DNA of 64,000 nucleotides, from positions 40,266,329 to 40,330,328 of the forward strand of contig OZ024880.1 in NCBI GenBank assembly GCA_964017185.1, read 5' to 3'. Position numbers and translations under genes: made by a program. The notes under the pieces are model-generated. The model saw only the letters and a program-made list of their open reading frames with translations. It was not told the origin of the DNA and did not search any database. Below are positions 48,095 to 60,100 of the stretch, piece after piece; position 1 is the first letter of the stretch; every line of letters starts with the position of its first letter. This DNA is from Rugalucina vietnamica (lineage: Eukaryota; Mollusca; Bivalvia; Lucinida; Lucinidae).

Positions 48095-48775
48095 TAAAAG
48101 TTATGAACCACTGCAGCAGATGAGGGTGAGGTTATGGCTCGGTAAAACCGAATTAAGCCCCCATTAATTTTATATTACTGATCGTTCCAAGGCGATACTT
48201 CTGCTGTGGTTCTAATTGTTTTGTGTTTTGGAGTCGTACATAAGGTTCAAACAGGTTCGTGGTGAATCTCTAACTAGTAAATGAATCAACATGGACAAAC
48301 AAATTGATAATGATAATCACCATGATGAATCAAAAACGGGGACTCACAGACTCATTAAGCTGCCCGACGATGGAGATCCCTGGGCGCCGAATAACTTACT
48401 GATATCCAGAGCTAAAGAAAAACACCAGTTGAACCCCGGTGGATCAAGCAACAGACATGAAGCTCCGGCCACAACCTACTAAAATGAATAGCTTTAAGTC
48501 GGGTCCATCAAAGAATCTGATACCCGATCCACCGGCGTGCAATTAAAGAAGGCAGCGTAGTTATTAACCATGATTGGGTTAAAAACTTAGCATGTAGACT
48601 GCAGTTCGGGTAACTGAGTGCCCGCCTATTGGGGAATAGCTACTCACTCGGCTTACAATATGTTTTCTTGGTATAAGTACTTAAGTACCATTTTAGTTTT
48701 TCCTACCCCTCGATTTGTGGAGTGGGAATTTCTTTCTGATTGCGCCATTTCCTGATCATTGCCTACTTGTATTTT
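48095..48775 (+). mobile_element. LINE 3' tail with internal inverted block (copy 2)
   Basis: Counterpart of 24310-24972. The inverted block contains a 63-codon open frame from 48291 (includes DDGDPWAPNN) that lies antisense to the element and is not expected to be a gene. Confidence 0.7.
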
Positions 48776-49198
48776 TTCTTCTTCTACCGTACGCTTGCGA
48801 TGAGATATATCTTTTCTTGCTTGGAGCACAATCTGTTTATTCGAGATGACAGACCTTGTTTACATCTCAGGCATCTGTAATTCATTTTTGTTATTAGTAT
48901 CAAACGTAATAAACAGTTTTGCTGAAAAATCATGTATTTAAATGAGGTGAAGTCGGAAATTGGCACCACATCAAGCCCTGAAACGTCATGTCTGCTACAA
49001 AAATATATTTCATTCTGAAAACATTTGTGGTCGAATAGTCCATGGCCTCTCGATTCTACCCCTATGCCACTATGATTCTACCTCAGTGACTATGCCACTG
49101 CGCGGAATACGCGATGTATTGGAATAAAATGTAACAATGCTGTACAGTTTTTAGATGATGTGTATGATGCCATAAAACTTCATTCTATAAACATAAAC

Positions 49199-51270
49199 CA
49201 GAGGACCAATGGTCCTATAAACGCTCACCTGAGACCTGAGATATATACATGTACCAATAAACTTGTTAGACTAGAATGGTACAATGCATGTATATAACCC
49301 TAGGGCAGGGTCTGGAGTCAATGTCTTTTTCAAATCATAAAAATTCAGTCCTGCAAGTTTTGTCCTTCAAAAGACATTTTAACAATTTTCTCAATTCAAA
49401 TGCATGGGCGATCTAAGTTGACCTTGCTGTGAAATAGGTCAAGGTCATCCCAGTGTCATGATTTATACAAATTTTGTAGACCTCCGTTCCTTAATGCTTC
49501 ATGCCAAGTTTCAAAATCATAGGCCTTCTGGTTCTGAAGAAGAAGATTTTAAAAAACTTTTGCTATTTATAGCCATGGCGGCCATCTTGGTCATGTGACC
49601 TTGACCATTTATATAAACTTTCATTTCCTTTTCCTAAGGATGCTCCACATAAAGTTTGGCTTTGATTGGCTAAGCAGTTTCTAAGAAAAAGCTGTTTGAA
49701 ATTTATGGTCATCTACATGTTTATAGCTCCGGGGCAGGGACCGACAACCCCATGGGTCTGAAATATTTTCATAAGCATAAATCTTCTGTCCATTTGCTCA
49801 TTCCTAGCAAGTTTTCTGCCATTACATGACATTTTCCTATTTTTTCCCATTCAAATGCATGGGCGACCTAAGTTGACCTTACCGTAAAATAGGTCAAGGT
49901 CATCCCAGGGTCATGATTTATATAAACTTTGTAGAGCTCCATTCCCAGATGCTTCATACCAAGTTTCAAAATCATAGGCCTTCTGATTCTGAAGAAGAAG
50001 ATTTTTAAACGTTTTTGCTATTTATAGCCATGGCGGCCATCTTGGTCATGTGACCTTGACCATTTATATAAACTTTCATTCGCTTTTCCTAAGGATGCTC
50101 CACAAAAAGTTTGGCTTTGATTGGCCTAATGGTTTCAGAGAAGAAGATGTTTCAATCTTATGGTCATATACATGTATATAGCCCCGGGGCAGGTGCAGAC
50201 AACACCCTGGGCCCAAAATATTTTCTTAAACATAAATCTTCTGTCCATTTGCTTATTTCTAGCAAGTTTTCTGCCATTTAATTACATTTTCCTATTTTTT
50301 CCCATTTCAATGCATGGGAGACCTAAGTTGACCTTGCCGTAAAATAGGTCAAGGTCATCCCAGGGTCATGATTTATATAAACTTTGTAGAGCTCCATTCC
50401 CAGATGCTTCATACCAAGTTTCAAAATCATAGGCCTTCTGGTTCTGAAGAAGAAGATTTTTAAACGTTTTTGCTATTTATAGCCATGGCGGCCATCTTAG
50501 TCATGTGACCTTGACCATTTATATAAACTTTCATTTCCTTTTCCTAAGGATGCTCCACAAAAAGTTTGGCTTTGATTGGCCTAGCGGTTTCAGAGAAGAA
50601 GATGTTTGAATATTATGGTCATATACATGTATATAGCCCCGGGGCAGGGGCAGACAACCCCCTGGGCCCAAAATATTTTTGGCTTCGATTAGCCTAGCGG
50701 TTTCAGAGAAGAAGATGTTTGAATATTATGGTCATATACATGTATATAGCCCCGGGGCAGGGGCAGACAACCCCTAAGGGGCAAAAATTTTCCAATGACA
50801 TTAATCTTCTGTCCATTTGCCTATTCCCAGTAAGTTTTACCCATTAAATAGCATTTTACCATTTTTTCCCATTCAAATGCATTGGCAACCTAAGTTGACC
50901 TTGCCGTAAAATAGGTCAAGGTCATCTCAGGGTCATGATTTATATAAACTATAATGGACCCGCGTCCCTGATGCTACATACCAAGTTTCGTGGAAATCGG
51001 TCCACTGGTTCTGGAGAAGAAGATTTTTAAAGGTTTTTGCTATTTATAGCCATGGCGGCCATCTTGGTCATGTGACCTGGACCATTTATATAAACTTTCG
51101 TTCCCCCTTCCTAAGGATGCTCCACATGAAGTTTGGCTTTGATTGGCCAAGCGGTTTCAGAGGAGAAGATCTTTGAAAATGGTGGACGACGGACGACGGA
51201 CGACGGACGGACGCCGGAGCATGGGTATACTATAAGCTCACCTGTGAGCCTTCGGCTCAGGTGAGCTAAC
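49199..51270. mobile_element. ~2.07-kb TIR element with ~455-bp internal repeats
   Basis: Missing from copy 1 (ataaacaagaagctttcag at about 25385). Ends carry gctcacctgag / ctcaggtgagc, a left hairpin (aggaccaatggtcct) and a right hairpin (gctcacctgtgagcc...ggctcaggtgagc). AAC may be the target duplication. Blocks with ccatggcggccatcttggtc recur near 49573, 50030, 50484 and 51050. Ends with ggacgacggacgacgg. Looks like an element type common in bivalves (recollection). No protein coding. Confidence 0.75.
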
Positions 51271-51449
51271 AACAAGCTTTCAGACACGTTGCAAATGGTT
51301 CCTTGTTACACTTTAATTGCTCTGTCTCTTTAATGGTGATAGTACTGTCCATAAATCTAATATAATAAATTGACTCATCATCCTAAATGCAGTCTCAGGG
51401 GGTGTGTGTAGTTCGAAAAGAAAATAACCTTTAATGTCTCAAATTAATG

Positions 51450-52089
51450 AAAAGGTACAAGTAGGCAAAGATCAGAAAAAGGCGCAATCAGAAAAAGATT
51501 CCCACTCCAAAAACCGAGGTGGGAAAAAACCAAACTAACAATCAGGCACTTATACCATGAAAACATTTCGCAAGCCGAATGAGCATCTATTTCCCCAATA
51601 GGTGGCCACTCAATTACCTTAACTAAAATATGAAAACATACATAAGGCGCCAACAGCACAAAAAATTTAAACACCAAGACACAAAACAAAAAGAACCACT
51701 ACAGAAGTATCGACTTGGAACGATCAGTAACACAAAGTTACTGGCGGGCTTAAATCGATTTTACATGGCTATAATCAGCTTCTGCAGTGGATTTAGTTAG
51801 TTCTTCGGTCCTCGTGGTGAATCTCTAACTAGTCAATGAATCATCAAGAACAAACAAATATATCATGATAAACATCCTGATGAATCAAAAACCAGGACTC
51901 ACAGATTCAGTAAGCTGCCTGACGATGGAGATCCCTGGGCGCCGAATAACTTACAAACTCCGGAGCAAAAGAAAAACATCAGTTGGACCCCGGTGGGTCA
52001 AGCAACAGACAAGAAGCTCCGGCCCCAACCAACTAAAATGAATAGCTTCAAGTCGGGGCCATCATAGAGTCTGACGCCCGACCCACCGG
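51450..52089 (-). mobile_element. LINE 3' tail, 640 bp
   Basis: aaaaggtacaagtaggcaaa to gacgcccgacccaccgg. Copy 1 at about 25595 reads attaatgtctttgtctgg uninterrupted. tctttg is doubled at the 5' junction. Confidence 0.8.
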
Positions 52090-52761
52090 TCTTTGTCTTT
52101 GTCTGGCAATTACGGAAAGACAATTCCATTTGACGACATTGTGGCCAATTACTATACATGCCGGTTTAATGATTATGATGGTCACGCGAGAGCTTGGGTT
52201 GTCGATGTTCGATAGTATTCTTCCACCCCTCCCTCTCCTACAAAACCTCTGTACACTCGCGTTCTGCATCCCGGAATGTTTACAGGCAGGGTGTTCGAAT
52301 GGTGATCAAAAGGAGTTGTTCTCATTACTTGGAAAACGATAGTCTCGCCATTTCAGGAAGTGTTCGTAGTCCGCATTATTTTTCTTTTCGCGACAACGTA
52401 CATCAGTCCCATAAATCGACTTTCATGAACAACAGTTTTACAGTTATCTGAAGTGAAACATCATCAAATATTGATAATAAGTTAATCAATTTAAGTCGAT
52501 CATATGTTTCGGGTTTCTATTTTATCTAATACAGCATCTGTCCCTAAGTTTGGTCATGTGTCGAGATAATGGTGGCCATCTTCGTCGTTGCACTTTTGTT
52601 CTAGCTGAGAATGTCACAGAGTGAGGGAATATGCATTTTGGCCTGTGGGAAATTGTTTACCGTTGTGGCACCTGACATGGTACGAGGTCACTCCAGGCAC
52701 AACGCGAACTGTTCACTCGGAAATATATGGAACTTGACATATCGATTATGCTGCTGTCGGA

Positions 52762-52963
52762 ATGGCTGCATTTCTGAGGCTTTATTCACACTTCTTGGTG
52801 TTAGCTTGGTTACTATGCTGTACTGGAAAATTCGGCCTGTCATTCAGTATTGTTGATCACAATATTGTCAGAGATCTTAGTCAAGTGTTAAAAGAGAATA
52901 ACATGATGCTAAACCCCTATGTAATTTACACATCGTCTTTCGATACCTTAAGCGAAGTGCAAG
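52762..52963 (+). CDS. Candidate signal-peptide exon (segmental copy 2)
   Basis: Counterpart of the frame at 26264, with the same hydrophobic start and the same phase-1 donor-like site at 52964. It has replacements Y19C and five further downstream, and no silent changes. No Ig exon follows in the window, only LINE tails and satellite, so if real it would be orphaned or belong to a gene beyond the window. Confidence 0.2.
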
Positions 52964-52979
52964 GTTTAAATGTTTGCTT

Positions 52980-53236
52980 GGCGGCCCCCATGGTCGAGCG
53001 GTTAAGAGCGCTGTTTCTTAATCACTTGATCATCTCACCGCTGTGTCTGATGTGGGTTCGAGCCCCGATCTGGCCACATGTGAGACAAGCCAAGTTCTGC
53101 TTGCGGGTATGCCAGGTGGTTTTTCTCGGGGCTCTCCCGTTTTCGCCCCAACTACTGATTGGCCCGTCTCATATGAGCTGACATAATCTTGAAAGGGACG
53201 TAAAACTGAACTAAAAAAAAATGAAATAAAATAAAT
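52980..53236 (+). mobile_element. tRNA-derived SINE with A-rich tail (copy 2)
   Basis: Same SINE as at 26482 with a few substitutions; it inserted before the segmental duplication. Confidence 0.82.
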
Positions 53237-53258
53237 TGTTGCTTGCATTCACATGACT

Positions 53259-53656
53259 AGATTCACCACGAGGACCGAAGAACTTACTAAATGTTATGAA
53301 CCACTGCAGAAGCTGAGGGTGAGGTTAGGATCCTGTAAAACCGGTTTAAGCCCGCCAGTAACTTTGTGTTACTGATCGTTCCAAGGCGATCTTTCTCTGG
53401 TGGTTCTTTTTGTTATATGTCTTGGTGTTTATATTTTTTTGTGCTGTTGGCGCCTCATGTATGTTTTCATATTTTTAATTAAGTTAAGGTAACTGAGTGG
53501 CCACCTATTGTGAAAATAGCTGCTCAGTCGGCTTACGATATGTTTCATGGTATAAGTGCCTGATTGTTAGTTTGGTTTTTTCCCACCTCGGTTTTTGGAG
53601 TGGAAATCTCTTTCTGATTGCGCCATTTCCTGATCTTTGCCTACTTGTACCTTTTT
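53259..53656 (+). mobile_element. LINE 3' tail, ~398 bp
   Basis: agattcaccacgaggaccga to cctacttgtaccttttt. Absent at the counterpart in copy 1 (about 26755), where gtgactgactttagtatttt is continuous. Confidence 0.8.
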
Positions 53657-54688
53657 AGTACCTTTAATATGTTATGTTTTGCTGTCTGGACTGGAGTACG
53701 TATTTTTGCATGCTTTAAGCTTGATAAAAATGATAATGAAAACAAGCAAAGGGCTGACAATGGTATTGCAAGTTTGGTAAGTGTACAAAGGATGTGTCAA
53801 TCAGACATGTCAAGGGTATCGTGCGATTTTAATGCCATATCAGACCACATCTTGTTGATCTATTTTGTCACATCTAGATTAAGCTAAAATGATCATAATA
53901 ATTTTCATTCTTGAGGTGTGGTTGTAGCATACCATATACCCGGGACAGTCACAATATCGAAGACAAGATGGTTCTGCAACTTGAATTAGCCATTTAGTGG
54001 GTGCTTAACAGACGGTGTCGGGTATGTAGTCTAGATTTTAATAATCTTACTAATTCTGTGACATTAATGATATTTATTAGCAGGTACTTTTGAATGGGTG
54101 CTCACTGCGCTGTGTAAAAAGATATGTGCTTTAGTATTTTAGCAACATTGCATTTATGGGTGGTAAACATTGGAAATAGCTCCAACAAGAAGTAATGAAA
54201 TTTTGTTAAAATGGCAATTAAGAGATCACTCCAAAGGTTGGAATAAAGAAGACGGTTGTTTTTGTGAAGATTTTGGAAGTGTGAATAAAAACAGGAAAAA
54301 TATCGCAATGTTGTTCCATGTAAAGCTTATCTCTTGGTGCATACGGCGCAAAAATGGTTGAAACCGAATTGATTTGCGCTATATTCACTTTGTGAACGCA
54401 CCAAATCATGTTAGAATCGGTAATAAAAACTTAGGACAATACTTTCGGCTTCAACCGTCATTTTGAGTCGTGATCATTGACAAATTATCTTTGAATGGAA
54501 CAGCATTGCGATAATCATCCATCTTATATTTTGAGATATCCTTGACGATTCGATGTAAGCATGTGTATATACATGTATATTTGCATCATTTTGTAAATAT
54601 TGTTTGTGTTTAACCATGTAATGAGTACCATATGTCAGATTAGTGCTCGCACTAAATATGTTGTCCTCTTTAAATAAAAAGTCATCAT

Positions 54689-55144
54689 TTTTAATTTATC
54701 AAGGTGATTATCATGACGTTTTTGTTTGCCCTTGATGATTGATTGACTAGTTAGAGAATTATCACGAGGGCCGAACAACTAACTTAATGTTGTGAACGAC
54801 TGCAGAAGATGAGGGTGAGGTTAGGTGCCTGTAAAACCAGTTTAAGCCCCCAGTAATTTTATATTACTGATCGTTACTTCTGTTGTGGTTCTAATTGTTT
54901 TGTGTTTTGGAGTTGATTTTTTGTGCTGTTTGAGCCTTATGTACTTTTTCATATTTTTAGTTAAGTTTAGGCAATTGAGAAGCCGCCTATTGGGGAATAG
55001 CTGTTCACTCGGCTTACGATATGTTTTCTTGGTATACATGTAAGAACCTAAGTGTCATTTTAGCTTTTTCCCACCTCTCGGTTTATGGAGTGGGAATTTT
55101 TCTCTGATTGCGCCATTTCCTGATCATTGCCTACTTGTACCTTT
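54689..55144 (+). mobile_element. LINE 3' tail with (TTA)n end (copy 2)
   Basis: Counterpart of 29559-30020, with a small internal deletion at the gatcgttccaaggcg block. Followed by (TTA)n at 55145-55191. Confidence 0.75.
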
Positions 55145-55147
55145 ATG

Positions 55148-55188
<41 letters not shown>

Positions 55189-55984
55189 CAAATACATTGA
55201 ATGTATTCACAAAAGATACGGACACCTATTTCTGGTTACCTTTTGAACAATCTCGAAATTATCATTGGAACCAATTTACACTACCTCTAGTGGAGTTCGT
55301 TCTCATATTTACCACCCATAAATACAGATTCAGAACTACCATGGGTCGATGTGTATTGTATAGGCTGTAAAAGTATGGTCATGACTGGCAAGTAACTCTG
55401 CTCCCTTTTCCAAACGCATTGAAAAGTTGGAAATTAAGAAACCATAACGAAGTAAGTCTTTAAGTCAGTCATGCACTTCTAGGCTTCCAATAAGAGATGC
55501 TCATGCGGCAGTCAGGACTGTAATTATATAGTTAATAAGCTCCACTAATAACGCTCAGCTCTCTATAATCTCAACATTAAAGGTCGGGATCAATATTCAG
55601 AGAAATAATTGTTTTTGGCTTCCAATGAGCATGCCGATTACTACTTTTTCTGAACGTAAAATATTTTGTAATTGACAATACAGTACAGGCTGCATCCTAT
55701 TTTGCCAGATCCCGCTCATGTGTAGAGACTACCGCAGTTACTCACTGGTTCACACAAATGTCTGAATTTCAACTGCCCGTGCCATCATGATTATTGTTGC
55801 GCATACCAAGTTTAATTTTGACGTTTCAAAGGCTTATGTGACGCAGTATTAGGTCCAGCATTCTGGTGCCAAAGGTGTGTTATTCCCGTTTCTCTGTGCT
55901 TTTTGCTGAAGCATGAAATAAAGGTTATATGACCAGCGAAAAGCTGTTGGCAAAAGGCTAAATCCAACGTGTGTGTAGTTCATT

Positions 55985-56200
55985 ATATTACATCAGGAAA
56001 ACATATCCATGAAAAGTATACCCCATTGAACCTCACTTTTATATAGAAAAACTTTGCTTTGCAGGGGTATACCTAGTTTTGTTTTTTTATTTTTGCTTTT
56101 TGTTAGAACCGCATCGGCGAGGCAGTTCTAACGTGTACCCACAATCGTATGTTTTGAGCAAAAATCATTTTTTTTTTCTGATGAAAATTTTCATTTTTTA
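55985..56200. repeat. Interspersed repeat with palindrome, third locus
   Basis: Same family in the other orientation: catcaggaaaacatatcc, a gcaggggtatacc block, then a degenerate hairpin around gttagaaccgcatcg at about 56103. The counterpart position in segmental copy 1 lacks it, so it inserted after duplication or was lost there. Confidence 0.65.
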
Positions 56201-56633
56201 GAACTTTTAAAGTATCTGTAAATTACATGCGCGTGTTTTCGTAATATATGTTCAAGGCACTAAATTGTCAGATTTCACATAAACAACGTATCAAGCTGCA
56301 GATTCCGATGTGGGTAAGTAAAAGTAAAATGGAAATTTAAATTGAATCATTATCAAAATGGAATCATTATCATGCTGATGGTTTGAGCACTCCAAAATCA
56401 GCAAGTAAAAATCTGGTCAACCAACAGTACATTACATTCTATGTAAAACAGATTGTCCTTAGACGACTTTGTAAATTAAACAAATCCAGGTCAGACATTG
56501 ATATAATGATCTAATAAGATTAATATACAAACTAGAGATAATCTGATTAGAATTATTTGTTTTGCTTTAATTGTATTATGATGTCAACCATTTACCTTAA
56601 ATGACCCTTGTGTGCATTAACGACTCGTAAGTT

Positions 56634-56906
56634 TTTTTTTCTTTTCTTTTTTTTTCTTCTTTTTTTTTTTTTGTTGTTGTTGTTGATTTGTTTTTGGTAA
56701 CTATTGAAATCATACTAATAACTAATAAAACACCAGATTACACATTTAGGCATGGTAAAAAAAATAAGGGTGAAACGACTCACCAAATAGGGGCGAAACG
56801 ACTCACGGGCGAAACGACCCAGGGCGAAACGACTCACGGGCGAAACGACTCAGGGGCGAAATAACTCACGGGCGAAACGACCCGGGAGACCTAACGTACA
56901 AGGTTA
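56634..56906. repeat. T-rich tract and 15-17-bp minisatellite
   Basis: Pyrimidine tract and (TTG)n at 56634-56690, then about seven units of gggcgaaacgactca type (56770-56888) with variants gacccag and aataactca. The block is inserted relative to copy 1 between gactcgtaagtt and caaggttaaat. Confidence 0.8.
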
Positions 56907-56989
56907 AATATATAATCGTTGTCTTCGACGTACAAGTCCTCGGCAATCAACATGAGAGTGACGTGACAGATTTACCGTTAGAAATAGAT

Positions 56990-57100
56990 GGGTGAAGTTA
57001 GCCGAAGTAGCCTGACCAGCCGAGGTAGGCTACTTCGGCTGGCCGGAGTAGCCTGACCAGCCGAAGTAGCAGAAATTGCTGGCATATGTAGCCGAAACAG
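56990..57100. repeat. Short palindromic repeats at satellite edge
   Basis: agccgaagtagcctgaccagcc repeats in direct form, and as its complement (ggctacttcggctggcc), just before the array starts. Confidence 0.7.
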
Positions 57101-57104
57101 CCGC

Positions 57105-60100
57105 ATTGACGTGCGCGGAGTTTAGGGAGCAAGCGACCTAGTGGGATTTACAGTAGAAGGGATGTACTTTCAGACCACATAAGCGGCTATGTCGGGAAAA
57201 CTTTGATGACCGAAAATGGAAATTTCTGTATAGTATTGCAATGTGTCGGTACCAACTCAGGCTGGTTTCTCACGGAACCGCACCGAGTTTAGGGGGTTCG
57301 AGACCCAGTGGGGCTTGTAGTCTATACAAGTGCCTTTACAGCCCATAGGTCGGTTATACTGGGAAAACTCTGGTTTGTCGGAAATTTTAACTCAAACATT
57401 GGGAAAACTCTGGTTTGTCGGAAATTTCAACTCAAACATTGGGAAACGTGAACATTCATGGGTTTGCGGGTGGGGTAAGAGGCACCCCTGTCATTGACGT
57501 GCGCGGAGTTTAGGGAGCAAGCGACCTAGTGGGATTTACAGTAGAAGGAATGTACTTTCAGACCACATAAGCGGCTATGCCGGGAAAACTCTAGTTTTCG
57601 AGAAATAGGGGTACAAAAATGACCAAAAATGGAAATTTCTGTATAGTATTGCAATGTGTCGGTACCAACTCGGGCTGGTTTCTCACAGAACCCCACCGAG
57701 TTTAGGGAGTTCAAGACCCAGTGGGTCTTGTAGTCCATACAAGTGCCTTTACAGCCCATAGGTCGGTTATACTGGGAAAACTCTGGTTTGTCGAAAATTT
57801 CAACTCAAACATTGGGAAACGTGAACATTCATGGGTTTGGGGGTGGGGTAAGAGGCACCCCTGTCATTGACGTGCGCGGAGTTTAGGGAGCAAGCGACCT
57901 AGTGGGATTTACAGTAGAAGGGATGTACTTTTAGACCACATAAGCGGCTATGCCGGGAAAACTCTAGTTTTCGAAAAAATAGGGGTACAAAAATGACCAA
58001 AAATGGAAATTTCTGTACAGTATTGCAATGTGTCGGTACCAACTCGGGCTGGTTTCTCACAGAACCCCACCGAGTTTAGGGAGTTCGAGACCCAGTGGGG
58101 CTTGTAGTCCATACAAGTGCCTTTACAGCCCAGAGATCGGTTATACTGGGAAAACTCTGGTTTGTCGGAAATTTCAACTCAAACATTGGGAAACGTGAAC
58201 ATTCCTTGGTTTGGGGGTCGGGTATGAGGCACCCCTGTCATTGACGTGCGCGGAGTTTAGGGAGCAAGCGACCTAGTGGGATTTACAGTAGAAGGGATGT
58301 ACTTTCAGACCATATAGACGGCTATGTCGGGAAAACTCTGGTTTTCGAGAAATAGGGGTACAAAGATGACCGAAAATGGAAATTTCTGTATAGTATTGCA
58401 ATGTGTCGGTACCAACTCGGGCTGGTTTCTCACAGAACCCCACCGAGTTTAGGGAGTTCGAGACCCAGTGGGCCTTGTAGTCCATACAAGTGCCTTTACA
58501 GCCCATAGGTCGGTAATACTGGGAAAACTCTGGTTTGTCGGAAATTTCAACTCAAACATTGGGAAACATGAACATTCATGGGTTTGGGGGTGGGGTAAGA
58601 GGCACCCCTGTCATTGACGTGCGCGGAGTTTAGGGAGCAAGCGACCTAGTTGGATTTACAGTAGAATGTATGTACTTTTAGACCACATAATTGGCTATGC
58701 CGGGAAAACTCTAGTTTTCGAGAAACAGGGGTACAAAAATGACCAAAAATGGAAATTTCTGTATAGTATTGCAATGTGTCGGTACCAACTCGGGCTGGTT
58801 TCTCACAGAACCCCACCGAGTTTAGGGAGTTCGAGACCCAGTGGGGCTTGTAGTCCATACAAGTGCCTTTACAGCCCATAGGTCGGTTATACTGGGAAAA
58901 CTCTGGTTTGTCGGAAATTTCAACTCAAACATTGGGAAACGTGAACATTCACGGGTTTGGAGGTGGGGTAAGAGGCACCCCTGTCATTGACGTTCGCGGA
59001 GTTTAGGGAGCAAGCGACCTAGTGGGATTTACAGTAGAAGGGATGTACTTTTAGACCAGATAAGCGGCTATGCCGGGAAAACTCTAGTTTTCGAAAAAAT
59101 AGGGGTACAAAAATGACCAAAAATGGAAATTTCTGTACAGTATTGCAATGTGTCGGTACCAACTCGGGCTGGTTTCTCACAGAACCCCACCGAGTTTAGG
59201 GAGTTCGAGACCCAGTGGGGCTTGTAGTCCATACAAGTACCTTTACAGCCCATAGGTCGGTTATACTGGGAAAACTGGTTTGTCGGAAATTTCAACTCAA
59301 ACATTGGGAAACGTGAACATTCATGGGTTTGGGGGTGGGGTATGAGGCACCCCTGTCATTGACGTGCGCGGAGTTTAGGGAGCAAGCGACCTAGTGGGAT
59401 TTACAGTAGAATGGATGTACTTTCAGACCATATAAGCGGCTATGTCGGGAAAACTCTGGTTTTCGAGAAATAGGGGTACAAAGATGACCGAAAATGGAAA
59501 TTTCTGTATAGTATTGCAATGTGTCGGTACCAACTCGGGCTGGTTTCTCACAGAACCCCACCGAGTTTAGGGAGTTCGAGACCCAGTGGGGCTTGTAGTC
59601 TATACAAGTGCCTTTACAGCCCATAGGTCGGTTATACTGGGAAAACTCTGGTTTGTCGGAAATTTCAACTCAAACATTGGGAAACGTGAACATTCATTGG
59701 TTTGGGGGTGGGGTAAGAGGCACCCCTGTCATTGACGTGCGCGGAGTTTAGGGAGCAAGCGACCTAGTGGGATTTACAGAAGAAGGAATGTACTTTCAGA
59801 CCACATAAGCGGCTATGCCGGGAAAACTCTAGTTTTCTAGAAATAGGGGTACAAAAATGACCAAAAATGGACATTTCTGTACAGTATTGCAATGTGTCGG
59901 TACCAACTCGGGCTGGTTTCTCACAGAACCCCACCGAGTTTAGGGAGTTCGAGACCCAGTGAGGCTTGTAGTCCATACAAGTGCCTTTACAGCCCATAGG
60001 TCGGTTATACTGGGAAAACTCTGGTTTGTCGGAAATTTCAACTCAAACATTGGGAAACGTGAACATTCATGGGTTTGGGGGTGGGGTAAGAGGCACCCCT

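Larger units (their letters stand above)
34862..56935. repeat. Segmental duplication, copy 2
   Basis: Direct-orientation partner of 8.2-31.29 kb. It begins in a unit resembling the tandem units of 1-9 kb (ttcttgcatgtaaagtctgt at about 34.88 kb) and ends at about 56.93 kb, where similarity to 31.27 kb stops, shortly before the satellite array. About 0.27 kb of T-rich and minisatellite DNA (56634-56906) is inserted just before that end relative to copy 1. Confidence 0.85.

Noticed and set aside
48291..48482. Hydrophilic 63-codon frame containing DDGDPWAPNN
   Set aside because: It falls in the inverted block of a LINE tail, antisense to the element, and is interrupted in other copies.
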